A stretch of DNA of 64,000 nt from CAIMUS01 sp046347625 (GCA_046347625.1 JAXMFU010000004.1:62001-126000); one strand, 5' to 3'. Numbered from the stretch's first letter, positions 8,422-17,752 are shown. The notes: generated by a model from the letters alone, not told the origin. Program-made: numbers and translations.

Positions 8422-8607
8422 ATGTTTGATGATCCTATCATCAGAGAAATCCGTCAGATTCGTCGAAACATCGAAGCGGAATATGATAATAACGGCGATA
8501 AATTCTACGAGCATATTCTGCAAATCCAGCAAGGCTATAAAAATCGCCTGGTACATCGTCAACCAAAAGCAAGCTTAAAAAAGAGAGAATCAGTTGCCAT
8601 GTCTTAA
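8422..8607 (+). CDS. Small protein downstream of PIN toxin, possible antitoxin
   Basis: A 61-residue charged protein beginning MFDDPIIREIRQIRRNIEAE. The ATG at 8422 follows the toxin stop by two bases, with a GGAGG ribosome site inside the toxin's last codons. A TTG at 8416 would give an overlapping start. Small proteins with the DPIV/IxEIRxxRxxI motif recur beside PIN genes and are plausible antitoxins or accessory proteins. No DNA-binding fold is evident, so this role is inferred from position. Confidence 0.6.
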   Translation: MFDDPIIREIRQIRRNIEAEYDNNGDKFYEHILQIQQGYKNRLVHRQPKASLKKRESVAMS

Positions 8608-8707
8608 CCCACGAAAAATTAGGAGTTACACTCCAACTTTCCAGAGCATGTTATCAAAGCAATCACGCTCTCGTGGGAGAAAGCCTGAATTGCACTCGAT
8701 AGAGAAA

Positions 8708-8977
8708 ATGACTTCGATGAACACCATCAGTATCGCTCTGGAAGAAGATTTGGCAGCCCTGCTACAGGGATTAAATCAGCCTGTGCAACAGTCTGCCCAC
8801 GAATTCATCGTGCTGGAGCTGTATCGGCGCGGTACGATTTCCAGTGGTAAAGCGGCACAACTGCTGAACATGCCACGCTGGGAGTTTGTACGTCACGCCT
8901 CGCGTCTGGGCATCGCCTTTTTTGACTTGACCGAAGATGAATGGGCAGCTGAACAGATGCAGGCAGAGACGCTATGA
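8708..8977 (+). CDS. UPF0175 family protein (second copy)
   Basis: The ATG at 8708 (or 8717) precedes NTISIALEEDLAALLQGL. The following segment ELYRRGTISSGKAAQLLNM and WEFVRHASRLGIAFFDLTEDEW is a textbook UPF0175 helix-turn-helix and C-terminal strand. About 89 aa. Upstream in-frame residues to 8594 lack homology and overlap the preceding gene. The stop overlaps an ATG in ATGA style, as in the intact pair at 1.8-2.5 kb, but its toxin partner is truncated. Confidence 0.75.
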   Translation: MTSMNTISIALEEDLAALLQGLNQPVQQSAHEFIVLELYRRGTISSGKAAQLLNMPRWEFVRHASRLGIAFFDLTEDEWAAEQMQAETL

Positions 8978-9031
8978 CAGTGGCTGTCTCCACTTATTGG
9001 AACGCTCTAACCGGCTTTCCCCAGAGCAAGC
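8974..9031 (+). pseudogene. Remnant start of a DUF3368-type toxin
   Basis: The ATG overlapping the UPF0175 stop encodes MTVAVS and then departs from any PIN pattern. The position and the first residues are those expected of the DUF3368 partner, which would continue N-(T/A)-S-P. Apparently only the first six or so codons survive before a recombination point, leaving an orphan antitoxin. Confidence 0.35.
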
Positions 9032-9034
9032 CGG

Positions 9035-12000
9035 TCAGGGTATCGTTCGGGACACGGTCGTCTGCCCCTCGGCATCATCCACGGCTGTCAATTCCACCAC
9101 CAGCGCCTGCCCGGCCACTGGCGTCACCGACAGCATAGCGCCACTCAATCCCACCGGTGTTCCATTGACCAGCCAGCGGTAACCTACAACCTGCCCATCA
9201 GAATCCTGGCAGGCGGCAGTCAGACGGTAGTACTTGCCACCACTGCGTGGCTCCCCGTCCAGCGTGCAGACTGGCGGCTGATTGGCGACCACCGTCATCG
9301 GCAGGGCTTTGCTCGCCCTGGCGCCATAGGTGGACTCGATCTCTGCCCGCAGGGTGTGCTCGCCGACCGGCAAACCGATAAACCGGGCGTAGTTGCTCGC
9401 TCCCTCTGTGATCAGCTTCTCGTCCTGGTAGAAATGGTACTGGCGGGGACGATCACTGGGATGGCCGCCGGTGGCGTCCACGTACAGCGTCACATCCAGC
9501 GGCGCCCTGCTGTGACTATTGGCTGGCCTGGCATCCAGAGTCAATTCGTAAGGAATCGGCTCCAGCGCGGTCAGCGTGGTCTGCACCTGACTGCGGTTAC
9601 CCCGGCTGTCGGTGATCTCCACCCCGACCGGATAGGCACCGGCGGTGGCCAGTTCCAGTGTCGCCTGTCGATCTTGCTGCTGGAGCACCCGTGCGTTCGG
9701 CGGCATCGACCAGGTGTACACCGGTTTCTCCAACCGGCCGGTAAAGCCGGGGGTGATCACTTCCAGCGTCACCTGAGACGGCGCATAGGCGATTTTCTGC
9801 CTGACACTCAGCTCGAATGTCGGCCAGAGGTAGCACCCCACCGTCACCCGCTGGGTAACCTGGCGACTGCCACCGGTATCGCGGTAGCCCTCGATCCAGC
9901 CGGTGAACACCAGTTCCACCCGACCCGCTTCGGCATCCTCTTTGGTGGGCGTATAGTCCACGCTCATGCCCGCTACGGTGCGGCCATCTGGAAGCTGCCA
10001 TTCGCCTCGCAGCGGATACTCGGCCGGCAACATCCACGGCGAGGGCAACTGCATGGCTGCCGTGAACCGGTAACCGGCGCCCACCTCGATGTAAGTGGGA
10101 CCGCTGATCTGGACGCTGGGCGGCGCTGGCTCCTTGACATCCACCGTGTAGCGGGCAGTCACCCAGGCGGCTGGATCGTCCGCCGGCGCACTCTCCAGCC
10201 GCGCCCTGACCTCCAGCGGCACGGCAGTCGGTTTGTCCTTGGCAAAGGTGTAGGTGAGTCCGTCGGCGACTTTCTGTTTCTCTTTCGCCAGCCACCATTC
10301 CACCACCCCGGCTACCGGCTGATCTCGTACCCGCAGTTGGGCGGTCAACTGGATGAGCGCCCTGGTAAAAGCGGTGCGGGTGCCCACGACGGCCAGCTTG
10401 GGCACGTCGTAGACGTGAATTTCAATGGTTTCCGAAAAGCCTTCGGCGCCGGTGTTCTTGTTGAGCAACCGCGCCCGTATCTGGTAACGGCCCACGTCGA
10501 AGGTGGTGTTGACGGCCGTCTGGTCGAGCCGTTCCGACAGGGCCTGCCAAGTGGCGCCGCTGTCGCGGCTGACCTGCCAGTGGACCTCGCCGAGCGCCTG
10601 TTGCGAGGGTCGGTCCAGTGCCAGACTCAAGGCGGCCTTATAGGGTGCCGGCCCGGTCAAGGCCCGCCGGGTGACGATGTTGCCGGTGATCGGCGTGCCC
10701 TTGAGCAGCGTGACGTACACCGGCAGCGTGGTTTCCGTCTTCTGATAGCGGCGGTCCGGCGAGTTCAGCGTCACCACACCGTACAACACCAGGCTGTCGC
10801 GGCCTGCGACATCGACCTGAAAGGACTGGCGACCATTGGCCAGCGGCACGCTGCCCGTCAACGGAATCAGCCCTTTCTTCTTATCCTTGTAGCCAACAAA
10901 ACCTTGCCATTCCCCCATCGATCGACTGTCATAACTCAGCGCGCCATCCGGCTGTGGCACGCCCACCGCCAGCACGAGTGGCAGTTGCTGCGTATCCAGC
11001 ATTTCTCTGGGCGCTTCCAGGGTGGCCTGAATGCTTGTCGAGGGCACATACAGAACCTCGACCGTCTGCCGGGTCTGTACGTCGGGCAGTCGAGTGTAGG
11101 CCGCCGTCAGCGTGATCGGGCTTTTGCTCCACAGCGTGCCGGCAGGAACCTCGACCGTGCGGGCCATCCGGCTCTCGGTGCTGGAACCGGTCGGCTCGTA
11201 CCGCTCCTGTTTCGGCTCCTGGCCGGGCACGGCGACCTTCAGCGTCAGACCGCCGGTCGGCGCCTTCACCTGCACGGCGCCCAGCTTGCCACCGGCTTGC
11301 GGGACGGCCAACAGCGTTTTGTCCAACGGTTGCTCACCGATGATTTCTACCGTCGGTGCCGGCGGCTCGACGGTGGTCAGGGTGTACTGTTGCGGCTTGA
11401 GGTTTACCCGCGTTCCCCGCTGACTGAACAGGCTCGCCTGCCAGCCGAGCGTGTGTGGGCCGGCGCTATCCAGATAGCCCTCCAGCAGCGGCCGGATCGC
11501 CATGGAGTCTTGCTTCAATCCTGCCGGTAATGCCTGCCAGGTGAGCAGGCAGGTGGGGCGGTTGGTCGTTCCACGGGTACGCGCCGCGGTCTCGTCCACA
11601 TAGGGATCGCACCGGACACCCTCGGCCAGCAAGCCGAACGACAGTTCCTGCACCGCCCGGTAGACCTTGTCAATCGGTTTGTCCGGCTGGAATGGCAATG
11701 TCGGCGCCACCACGGTCAGGCGCTGTTCTTCGCCACCTACCACGACCGGGGCGCCGTTATCGAACAGACTGAGGGTGTAGGCGATGCGCTGCTCGCCCAG
11801 AGCCACAGCCTGGCCGGTGATTTTAGGCGGGGTACCGGCCACGGCGACACCTTCGTCCGGCAGGGCGATCCATTCCAGATAACAGATCGGGCTGCTAAAC
11901 ACATCGGCATCCCGTGCTCTGGCAAGGTCCGACGTCACCTCGCAGGGCACGCCGGTCGCGGCGGCGGCGCTGATGTCGAGCGGATCGAGCACCTGCTCCA

Positions 12001-14470
12001 CCGCCCAGCGCGGCGCGGTCAACTGTACCGCCGCCTGCCAGGCGGTGAGTTGCGCCTGGATGACTGGACTGCGGGGGGCGCCGGGCAGCGTCAGCAGCAA
12101 CTGACCTTTGCCAGGTTGCGGCGCCGACAGCGGCAAGCGGAGATATTCATTGCCATTGCCCAACAGGTAACCGTCGGCGACTTTTACCGTCTGCCCAGGC
12201 TCCACCCGCACGCTGTTGACGACCACCGCTATGCCGTCGGTGGACATCGTTCCGTAGATGTCGTAGCGTCCCTCCAGCAGGGTCCCATCCCGCATGGCCA
12301 CCATCTCGGTGGCGAGCGCAGGCAAACCGTTGCTTCTTGAGAAAGGTCTGTCCGAGGCAGGCAGGGTCAGGGTATTGCCGCCGATCAGGTTGATCCGGTG
12401 CGGCTGGTAGCTGAAGGACGCCGTCTTTTCACTTCGGTTGCCGCTGGCGTCGCGAGCCGTCACCCGCAACTGGTAATCGCCGGTTTCCAGGGAAGGGAAC
12501 ATAACCGGATATTCCAGATACCAGTTGTCGTTCTCCTGCCGCCAGGCCAAATGGACGGTATCGTGTTGCGGGCCGCCGCTGAGGGTGATGTCGGTGATCG
12601 CCGGATCGGCATCGACGGCATCGCGCAGGCGAATGCGGATGTCTTCCAACACTTCCACTTCAACCTCGCCCTGCAAGGGTCGGTCGTCGGGCGCGACGGT
12701 CAGGGTGACGGTAGGGCCGGTGTGATCCACCTCGTAGTCTCCCCACTGGCGCGTCCGTTCGTTGTTGAAGGTATCCACGACCCTGGCGGTCAGGGTATAC
12801 GCACCTTCCGGCAGCCACCCCAGATTGAAATCGTAGCTATAGGCATTCGTCGTGGGATTGCGGGAAGTTGCGGGGTTCAGGGTCAAGGCGCTGCCGTTGT
12901 GAGGATCGGCAACAAGCTGCACGGTCTGGGGCTGCCACCAGGGATTCCGCCAGTCAGCCGTGGTATGGGGATCGGTGATGTTGACCGTTGCTGTCTTGGT
13001 TGCTGTATCGATCGTGACCGTATCGATCAGCGGAGCGACGTAATCCCAGTAGAAATAGTAGTAGTCTGCATACGCATAGAATTCACCGGCTTCATTATCG
13101 AGCCGGAGCTGCCAGGCGTAATAATCCCGTTCGGGCGGCGGTTGCCAAGCCAGTTCGATCTCGCAGCGGGTGGCGCCGACCGGCACCTGACAAGTAAGCG
13201 TTCCTAATGTCGAGAGCACCTTTACGATCTGCACATAGGGCCGTGCCTCCACCTCGGCCCGCAACCGGGTGATGGTGGTCGGTACGTGGATTTTCTGGTT
13301 CCAGGTCGAGCGCCCACCGATCCATTGCCCGTCCAGAGCGATGTCACCGCTGACCAGTTTCGGCGTGGCGCCTATGCCATCGGCTAACGTGCCCTGGAAG
13401 TCGTTGTAGGCTTTGCAGCCCCAGGTGGTCTTGGTACTCCAGTTGCCGTCATTGGAGTTGGGCGCCGGCAGCAGGGGTTTCTTCACCGTCATGTAGACGT
13501 AAGTCTCATCCTGATAGACCGGGGTGAACTCGATGCCGTAAGGATTTTCGTTGTACCAGTTGTGGCGAGGCAGTCGCCAGACCAGGGTGACCGGATTCTC
13601 ATAGAGCAAACCGCCGTTGCTCCAGGGTTCGAAGCTGGCAAATATAGCCTGATCAAGGAATTGAGCGGTCGATCCCGGCCGGTGGGCGGCGACCGGTTCC
13701 GGTAAGTCACCGCAGGTGCTGCCGTAGCGATGTTCCAGGCTGGCGGTGGCGCGATTACCCGCTGGGTCATGGACGGTGAAGGTCAGTCGGTAGCGCTGGC
13801 GATGGACTGGATACCAGTCATGCATCGGTTTGAGAATGCTGATCTGTCCCTGGGTGCTGTCGTAATAGGCAGAACCGTGGGCAGCGACCTGACCGGTTTT
13901 CTCACCCTCCAGATAAATCGTTTCGGCTTCCACGTGGGCGATACCGTTGGCGTCACTGACCTTGTCGACGACGATGGCGTTGGTGAAGCCATCACCGAAG
14001 AGATCCAGCGAGCCTTCCGAGGACGTTCCCACATACTGGAAGGCGCCGAGTTGCGGCGGGGTGGTGTCTACCATCCAGCGATACGCATCCATCTGGACGG
14101 TTTTTCCCAACGTATCGATGATCAGCGCCTTGACCTGGTAGTCTCCATCCGGCGGCGTGGCGACTGTCAGGAACGCACCGTAGTAATCCTGACTGGCGAC
14201 CGTGATGCGGTGGGTGCTGTTGAGAATACCACTCTCGGCAGCCGTGACCAGCCGACCACCCTTCCACACCTCCACCCGGACCTTCCGGTCCAGTCCGCCG
14301 GACAGCGCGATCTCGACGTTGCCGCCATCCGGGTTGCCGTAAACCTGGGAAGAGGGTTGTATCTTTTCCTGGCCCTGGGTATCGGTGTAACGGTACTGGA
14401 GCAGTTCAGCGTTCACCAGTCCTGGCAACAGCAGGCCCAGCAGCACGAGATTTCGGAGTAGCGACTTCAC
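9035..14470 (-). CDS. Giant secreted Ig-like (DUF4165-type) surface protein
   Basis: An 1811-residue protein with a clear signal peptide (MKSLLRNLVLLGLLLPGLVNA). The rest is a long run of beta-rich repeats: DTTPPQLGAF, VDHTGPTVTLTVAPDD, KATVNITD, EPAPPSVQISGPTYIEVGAG and a C-terminal PKD/Ig-like unit (NQPPVCTLDGEPRSGGKYY). No membrane anchor, LPXTG or catalytic motif was seen. The N-terminal part resembles DUF4165 domains. It would be exported and displayed or released. Very large Ig-like proteins encoded on IncHI plasmids are known to be needed for conjugation; given the tra genes beside it, a role in mating-pair contact is a reasonable inference but is unproven. The gene stands alone, facing away from the regulator module. 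Confidence 0.75.
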   Translation of the reverse strand: MKSLLRNLVLLGLLLPGLVNAELLQYRYTDTQGQEKIQPSSQVYGNPDGGNVEIALSGGLDRKVRVEVWKGGRLVTAAESGILNSTHRITVASQDYYGAFLTVATPPDGDYQVKALIIDTLGKTVQMDAYRWMVDTTPPQLGAFQYVGTSSEGSLDLFGDGFTNAIVVDKVSDANGIAHVEAETIYLEGEKTGQVAAHGSAYYDSTQGQISILKPMHDWYPVHRQRYRLTFTVHDPAGNRATASLEHRYGSTCGDLPEPVAAHRPGSTAQFLDQAIFASFEPWSNGGLLYENPVTLVWRLPRHNWYNENPYGIEFTPVYQDETYVYMTVKKPLLPAPNSNDGNWSTKTTWGCKAYNDFQGTLADGIGATPKLVSGDIALDGQWIGGRSTWNQKIHVPTTITRLRAEVEARPYVQIVKVLSTLGTLTCQVPVGATRCEIELAWQPPPERDYYAWQLRLDNEAGEFYAYADYYYFYWDYVAPLIDTVTIDTATKTATVNITDPHTTADWRNPWWQPQTVQLVADPHNGSALTLNPATSRNPTTNAYSYDFNLGWLPEGAYTLTARVVDTFNNERTRQWGDYEVDHTGPTVTLTVAPDDRPLQGEVEVEVLEDIRIRLRDAVDADPAITDITLSGGPQHDTVHLAWRQENDNWYLEYPVMFPSLETGDYQLRVTARDASGNRSEKTASFSYQPHRINLIGGNTLTLPASDRPFSRSNGLPALATEMVAMRDGTLLEGRYDIYGTMSTDGIAVVVNSVRVEPGQTVKVADGYLLGNGNEYLRLPLSAPQPGKGQLLLTLPGAPRSPVIQAQLTAWQAAVQLTAPRWAVEQVLDPLDISAAAATGVPCEVTSDLARARDADVFSSPICYLEWIALPDEGVAVAGTPPKITGQAVALGEQRIAYTLSLFDNGAPVVVGGEEQRLTVVAPTLPFQPDKPIDKVYRAVQELSFGLLAEGVRCDPYVDETAARTRGTTNRPTCLLTWQALPAGLKQDSMAIRPLLEGYLDSAGPHTLGWQASLFSQRGTRVNLKPQQYTLTTVEPPAPTVEIIGEQPLDKTLLAVPQAGGKLGAVQVKAPTGGLTLKVAVPGQEPKQERYEPTGSSTESRMARTVEVPAGTLWSKSPITLTAAYTRLPDVQTRQTVEVLYVPSTSIQATLEAPREMLDTQQLPLVLAVGVPQPDGALSYDSRSMGEWQGFVGYKDKKKGLIPLTGSVPLANGRQSFQVDVAGRDSLVLYGVVTLNSPDRRYQKTETTLPVYVTLLKGTPITGNIVTRRALTGPAPYKAALSLALDRPSQQALGEVHWQVSRDSGATWQALSERLDQTAVNTTFDVGRYQIRARLLNKNTGAEGFSETIEIHVYDVPKLAVVGTRTAFTRALIQLTAQLRVRDQPVAGVVEWWLAKEKQKVADGLTYTFAKDKPTAVPLEVRARLESAPADDPAAWVTARYTVDVKEPAPPSVQISGPTYIEVGAGYRFTAAMQLPSPWMLPAEYPLRGEWQLPDGRTVAGMSVDYTPTKEDAEAGRVELVFTGWIEGYRDTGGSRQVTQRVTVGCYLWPTFELSVRQKIAYAPSQVTLEVITPGFTGRLEKPVYTWSMPPNARVLQQQDRQATLELATAGAYPVGVEITDSRGNRSQVQTTLTALEPIPYELTLDARPANSHSRAPLDVTLYVDATGGHPSDRPRQYHFYQDEKLITEGASNYARFIGLPVGEHTLRAEIESTYGARASKALPMTVVANQPPVCTLDGEPRSGGKYYRLTAACQDSDGQVVGYRWLVNGTPVGLSGAMLSVTPVAGQALVVELTAVDDAEGQTTVSRTIP

Positions 14471-14723
14471 GACCCTATCCTCAACAGGCTTAAGATGACC
14501 TGCCCGACTGTAGCGCCGGGGTGGGTCTTGCGGGTTGCCGATAAATGGGCCTCAAGGGGGTGCTTGGGAGAATGTGCTATCCTTTCGCTACAGATCCTGC
14601 GACCTGAACTGCCTGATTCAGTAAAAAATTCAGGGCGCTGTGCTACTCCTTAACCTGATTCAGCCACACCTGAAAAAAACAGCCCGGCCGAATCGCAATA
14701 ACGGCGCCTTGCGAGTGTTGACG

Positions 14724-15581
14724 ATGAAAACCGACCATCTGCTCTACAAGCTGTTCAAAGCCTGCCCCGATCTGCCGTTCAAACTGGCCGACTGGCCCGT
14801 GCCGGCGGCCGGCACATATACCCTGCGTGCGGAAGAGGTCAAGGAAACTCGCTTTCAACTGGACGGCGTACTGGTCCCCACCGCCGACGACCCGACCCTG
14901 CCGGTGGGATTCCTGGAAGCGCAGTTCCAGCCCGACACTCATTTCTATTGGCGCTGGTTCACCGAACTGTTCATCTACCTCTACCGCCAGCCGGTACAAC
15001 GCCCGTGGTGGGCCATCGCCATTTTTCCCGACCGCGCTACCGACAAGGGTCCATCCCCCTCGTTCGAGGTGCTGCTCCAATTGCCGTGTGTCCGCCGCGT
15101 TTACCTGGAAGACCTGGCCGACATCCCCACCACACACTGGGGTTTGCAACTCTTGCAGTTGATCATCGCCCCCGTAACGGACGTCATCCCCCGCGCTCAG
15201 GCCGTTCAACGCGCCTTTCCCTTGCCGCCCGACGATCCCCAAACCAAGATATTCCTCGATCTGCTGGAAACCATTCTGGTCTACAAATTACCGCAACTCA
15301 GCCGTCAGGAGATTCAAGCCATGCTGCACCTGCCCGATGTCGATCTGAAACAAACCCGCTTCTACCAGGACGTGCTCGCCGAAACCCAAGAAGACACTCG
15401 GCAACGCGAAGCGGCGTTCCTGATACTACGACAACTACGCCGCCGTCTCGGTCCATTGGACCCTGACCAAGAGAGCCGCATCCAGGCCCTACCCGTGACC
15501 GAGTTGGAAAACCTCGGCGAAGCCCTGCTGGATTTCCAAACGGTCGCCGACTTGACCGCCTGGCTGCAGCAACAACCCTAG
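14724..15581 (+). CDS. DUF2887 (Rpn-like) PD-(D/E)XK family protein
   Basis: A 285-residue protein. The start was placed at the ATG before KTDHLLYKLFKACPDLPF, the conserved family N-terminus; upstream in-frame codons lack homology. FQLDGVLVP followed by VGFLEAQFQPD gives the D...ExQ signature of the Rpn/DUF2887 nuclease-like fold. A helical C-terminus (QEIQAMLHLPDVDLKQTRFYQ and ALPVTELENLGEALLDF) follows. Related proteins promote DNA breaks or recombination in vitro and occur in many copies in some genomes. The 3' end overlaps the convergent FlhC-like gene by four bases. Confidence 0.8.
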   Translation: MKTDHLLYKLFKACPDLPFKLADWPVPAAGTYTLRAEEVKETRFQLDGVLVPTADDPTLPVGFLEAQFQPDTHFYWRWFTELFIYLYRQPVQRPWWAIAIFPDRATDKGPSPSFEVLLQLPCVRRVYLEDLADIPTTHWGLQLLQLIIAPVTDVIPRAQAVQRAFPLPPDDPQTKIFLDLLETILVYKLPQLSRQEIQAMLHLPDVDLKQTRFYQDVLAETQEDTRQREAAFLILRQLRRRLGPLDPDQESRIQALPVTELENLGEALLDFQTVADLTAWLQQQP

Positions 15582-16774
15582 CGACCGCCGGCCCATTCTT
15601 CCAAGGTGATGCCAAGCCTGGCAGTCACGCTAACGTTATCCCGCTTCCTTCTGGGTTTCGGCAGTCGCGCTGTTGCCCGTGCCGCCAACGCACAGACTGG
15701 ACAAGCCGGCGCCCGCGGCCTGTCGGTGGCGATCAGATAGCTCGAACCACAGTGGGAACAGGATTTCATACGCGCCTGGCCGATGCGCAGATCGCGGGCC
15801 AAGACCCAGGCATCGGTGAGGCCGATGCCATAGCGGTCGCCATCGGTCGGCCGGATTTTCAGATACAGTTCGTAAGCAGCGACCAGGTGGTTTGCGTCGA
15901 CGGTTGTCCGCACCGGCTGTCCGCCCAACCGCTGGTAGATCACCGCGAACAGCACCGCATGCAGATGGCGGCGGAACGGACGGGTCAGATAACCGGCGGC
16001 AAAGGGTAGCTGACCCGACGCCGGCCGAGTCCCGTGCAGGTGATGGTGCAGTTCCCTGACGATACAGTTCGGTAATCCGGTCGCCGCCTGCACCAGGGAA
16101 GTCCTCGCCTCGTGTTGGAGCAGCCTGACGGCCAGCGCCAGCCGTTGGCGGTCGCTCGAGGTGCGGATACTTTTGAGGCTGGAGCGGCGGCCGCTGTCAG
16201 GGGGATTCAGCCGGCGATGAAGCGGAAAGGCAGGCGGCGGTTTTGCTGGCGCGAGCGGCTGGTGTCGTTCCAGCAGTTGGCAGAACGGGCAGGCCGATGG
16301 CTGGGGCCCGGCGGGCGCTGTCAGATAGGGTGTCGAGCAGCGCGGGCAGGTCTGTAACCCTACTCCCTGCGTGTGCAGATCACGCGCGATGACCCAGGCG
16401 GCATTGATATCAAGCCGGTACGTGCCGATGACGCCCGCCGGTTGTAGTCGGCGATATAACTGGAATGCCGCGATAACCCTGGCCGCCGCGCCCTCGGGCG
16501 CGGCGTCTGCAGAACAGCTGTTACGATAGATCGTCGCATAAAGCGCGGCCTGGAGGTGTTTCCAGGGAAACCGGGCCAGGGAAATAGCCCGTTGCAACGG
16601 TGGACCTGATGGTGGGCTTCTACCGTGGATGTCGCGGTACAGGGCATTGATGGTCGCCCGTGGCAACTGGGTGGCGCTCTGGGTGACCACGGTCCGTGCC
16701 CCCAGTCGGATCAGGTCCTCCGCCAGGGTCAGGGTCGCATTATCGAGGCCCGCCCGGATGCCCCGGGCTAGCAT
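15578..16774 (-). CDS. Tandem (double-domain) FlhC-like transcriptional activator
   Basis: 398 aa, about twice normal FlhC length (~190 aa). The start ATG overlaps the FlhD-like stop by seven bases and has AGGAGGGG upstream. Domain 1 (about residues 10-166) has LAEDLIRLGARTVVTQSATQ, YRDIHGRSPPSG and a zinc site C143-x2-C146...C162-x2-C165. A Pro/Arg-rich linker follows (170-207). Domain 2 (about 208-362) has ALAVRLLQHEARTSLVQAAT, LHHHLHGTRPASGQLPF and a second zinc site C339-x2-C342...C358-x2-C361. Both copies keep the helical core and the four Cys known to bind zinc in FlhC. FlhD4C2 activates flagellar genes; SetCD and AcaCD are FlhDC relatives that switch on transfer of SXT ICEs and IncC plasmids. 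With no flagellar genes here, a conjugation activator is the likely role. The last ~35 residues are basic. Confidence 0.85.
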   Translation of the reverse strand: MLARGIRAGLDNATLTLAEDLIRLGARTVVTQSATQLPRATINALYRDIHGRSPPSGPPLQRAISLARFPWKHLQAALYATIYRNSCSADAAPEGAAARVIAAFQLYRRLQPAGVIGTYRLDINAAWVIARDLHTQGVGLQTCPRCSTPYLTAPAGPQPSACPFCQLLERHQPLAPAKPPPAFPLHRRLNPPDSGRRSSLKSIRTSSDRQRLALAVRLLQHEARTSLVQAATGLPNCIVRELHHHLHGTRPASGQLPFAAGYLTRPFRRHLHAVLFAVIYQRLGGQPVRTTVDANHLVAAYELYLKIRPTDGDRYGIGLTDAWVLARDLRIGQARMKSCSHCGSSYLIATDRPRAPACPVCALAARATARLPKPRRKRDNVSVTARLGITLEEWAGGR

Positions 16775-17106
16775 TGTCTCCCCTCCTGCAGGCGGCTGGC
16801 GGCCAGCAGGAGCGCCTGAGCGTTGAGCAGATCGATACGATCCGTATCCTGTTGTAATGCCGCCTCGGTCACCGACCGCCACCACTGGGCAGTAAAGCGC
16901 GGTGTAAACAGCAGTACGTTGCTTTTCGCGACGGTATGCAAAACCCCGCCCGGCGCCTCCAACAGGCGCGCCACCGTGCCAGGATCGACCCCGGTTCGCA
17001 ACTGAGCCTCGTTGAGGTCTCTCTGTCCCAGCTGCCGCACGATAGCCAGGTACTGCGTATTGATGGTTGCCATGTCCTCCAGCAAAGCAACATCAGGAAG
17101 TGCCAT
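16768..17106 (-). CDS. FlhD-like transcriptional regulator subunit
   Basis: A 112-residue protein. DMATINTQYLAIVRQLGQRD matches the first FlhD helix (D-I-N-x-x-Y-L-x-L-A-Q). AQLRTGVDPGTVARLLEA corresponds to the central MFRLGI..E segment, and LHTVAKSNVLLFTPRF to the MVKLAETNQLVCHFRF segment. Length equals that of FlhD (~115 aa). AAAGGGGG precedes the ATG. It is the first gene of a two-gene operon with the tandem FlhC and should form a heteromer with it, as in FlhD4C2. By analogy with AcaD/SetD it would activate plasmid transfer genes. Confidence 0.8.
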   Translation of the reverse strand: MALPDVALLEDMATINTQYLAIVRQLGQRDLNEAQLRTGVDPGTVARLLEAPGGVLHTVAKSNVLLFTPRFTAQWWRSVTEAALQQDTDRIDLLNAQALLLAASRLQEGRQC

Positions 17107-17242
17107 AGGTTTTACCCCCTTTGGGAATGACAGTTAGCCTACACAGAAGTAAGCCAATCATACACGGCGTATAAATTCAGGTCAAAGGGGGCAACATCTG
17201 CCGTATCAGCAAAAGAGACAGCAGGTGCAAACAACAGGAAAA

Positions 17243-17635
17243 TTACCGCAATCTGGAAGGGGAGAGGTTATCCTGCTGCTCCTTGAGGTAGTTTTCCAAC
17301 AGCCGCTGGGCGGTGAGTTTTAACGCGGCTTTGGCATAAGGAGGGAGTGGCTCCCAGGCAGCCACCAGTTCAGCGGCTTCCTGACTGACGACCTGTTCCG
17401 GCGTGATGCCGAACAGTAACCATTCTGCCGATATCCCCATCACTTCCGCAAGTCGCTGATACGTCTTAAGATTAGACGGTGTTCGGCGACCCGATAACCA
17501 GTGTCCGATCGTCCCGGGAGAAACACCCAGCTTCTCGCTGAGCTGCTCCTGCGTCAGCCCGAGCGCCGAGAACCGCTGGGCGAAGCGTTCGCGCCAGCCG
17601 CTGATACCTGTAGGGTCAACTTCATCGTCAGTCAT
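17243..17635 (-). CDS. XRE-family (Cro/CI-type) transcriptional regulator
   Basis: A 130-residue protein with a canonical helix-turn-helix at residues ~20-75 (LGLTQEQLSEKLGVSPGTIGHWLSGRRTPS-type, ending MGISAEWLLFG). The remainder is helical (VVSQEAAELVAAW, AALKLTAQRLLENYL) and suited to dimerisation. No LexA/CI-type protease domain is present, so RecA-triggered self-cleavage is unlikely. It lies upstream of the FlhD-FlhC genes on the same strand and divergent from traF, exactly where a transfer repressor would sit. Palindromic sites stand just upstream of its start. Confidence 0.85.
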   Translation of the reverse strand: MTDDEVDPTGISGWRERFAQRFSALGLTQEQLSEKLGVSPGTIGHWLSGRRTPSNLKTYQRLAEVMGISAEWLLFGITPEQVVSQEAAELVAAWEPLPPYAKAALKLTAQRLLENYLKEQQDNLSPSRLR

Positions 17636-17726
17636 GGTGGAGGGCTCTGTCGTTGTTGTGTCGTTGCCAGGAAAGGTCCAGGTTCAAAAGTATATCGTCT
17701 CCCTGATCGACATAAACTAACAGCGC

Positions 17727-17752
17727 GTAGTTTAATTACTACATATCGTAGT
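17727..17752. promoter_or_regulatory. Overlapping GTAGT/ACTAC palindromes, candidate repressor operator
   Basis: GTAGT-TTAATT-ACTAC (17727-17742) and ACTAC-ATATC-GTAGT (17738-17752) share the middle arm, giving three half-sites in 26 bp. They lie about 95 bp upstream of the XRE gene start in the 348-bp gap before traF, and the same CTAC-N5-GTAG layout recurs in the ssb-block promoter at 39923-39935. The rest of the gap (17636-17983) holds no gene; it ends in a CGGAGCGG ribosome site for traF. Confidence 0.5.

Noticed and set aside
9356..11530. 724-codon open frame on the plus strand
   Set aside because: It lies wholly antisense to the 1811-aa Ig-like gene, is rich in His/Arg/Gln as expected of a GC-rich shadow frame, and has no domain pattern.
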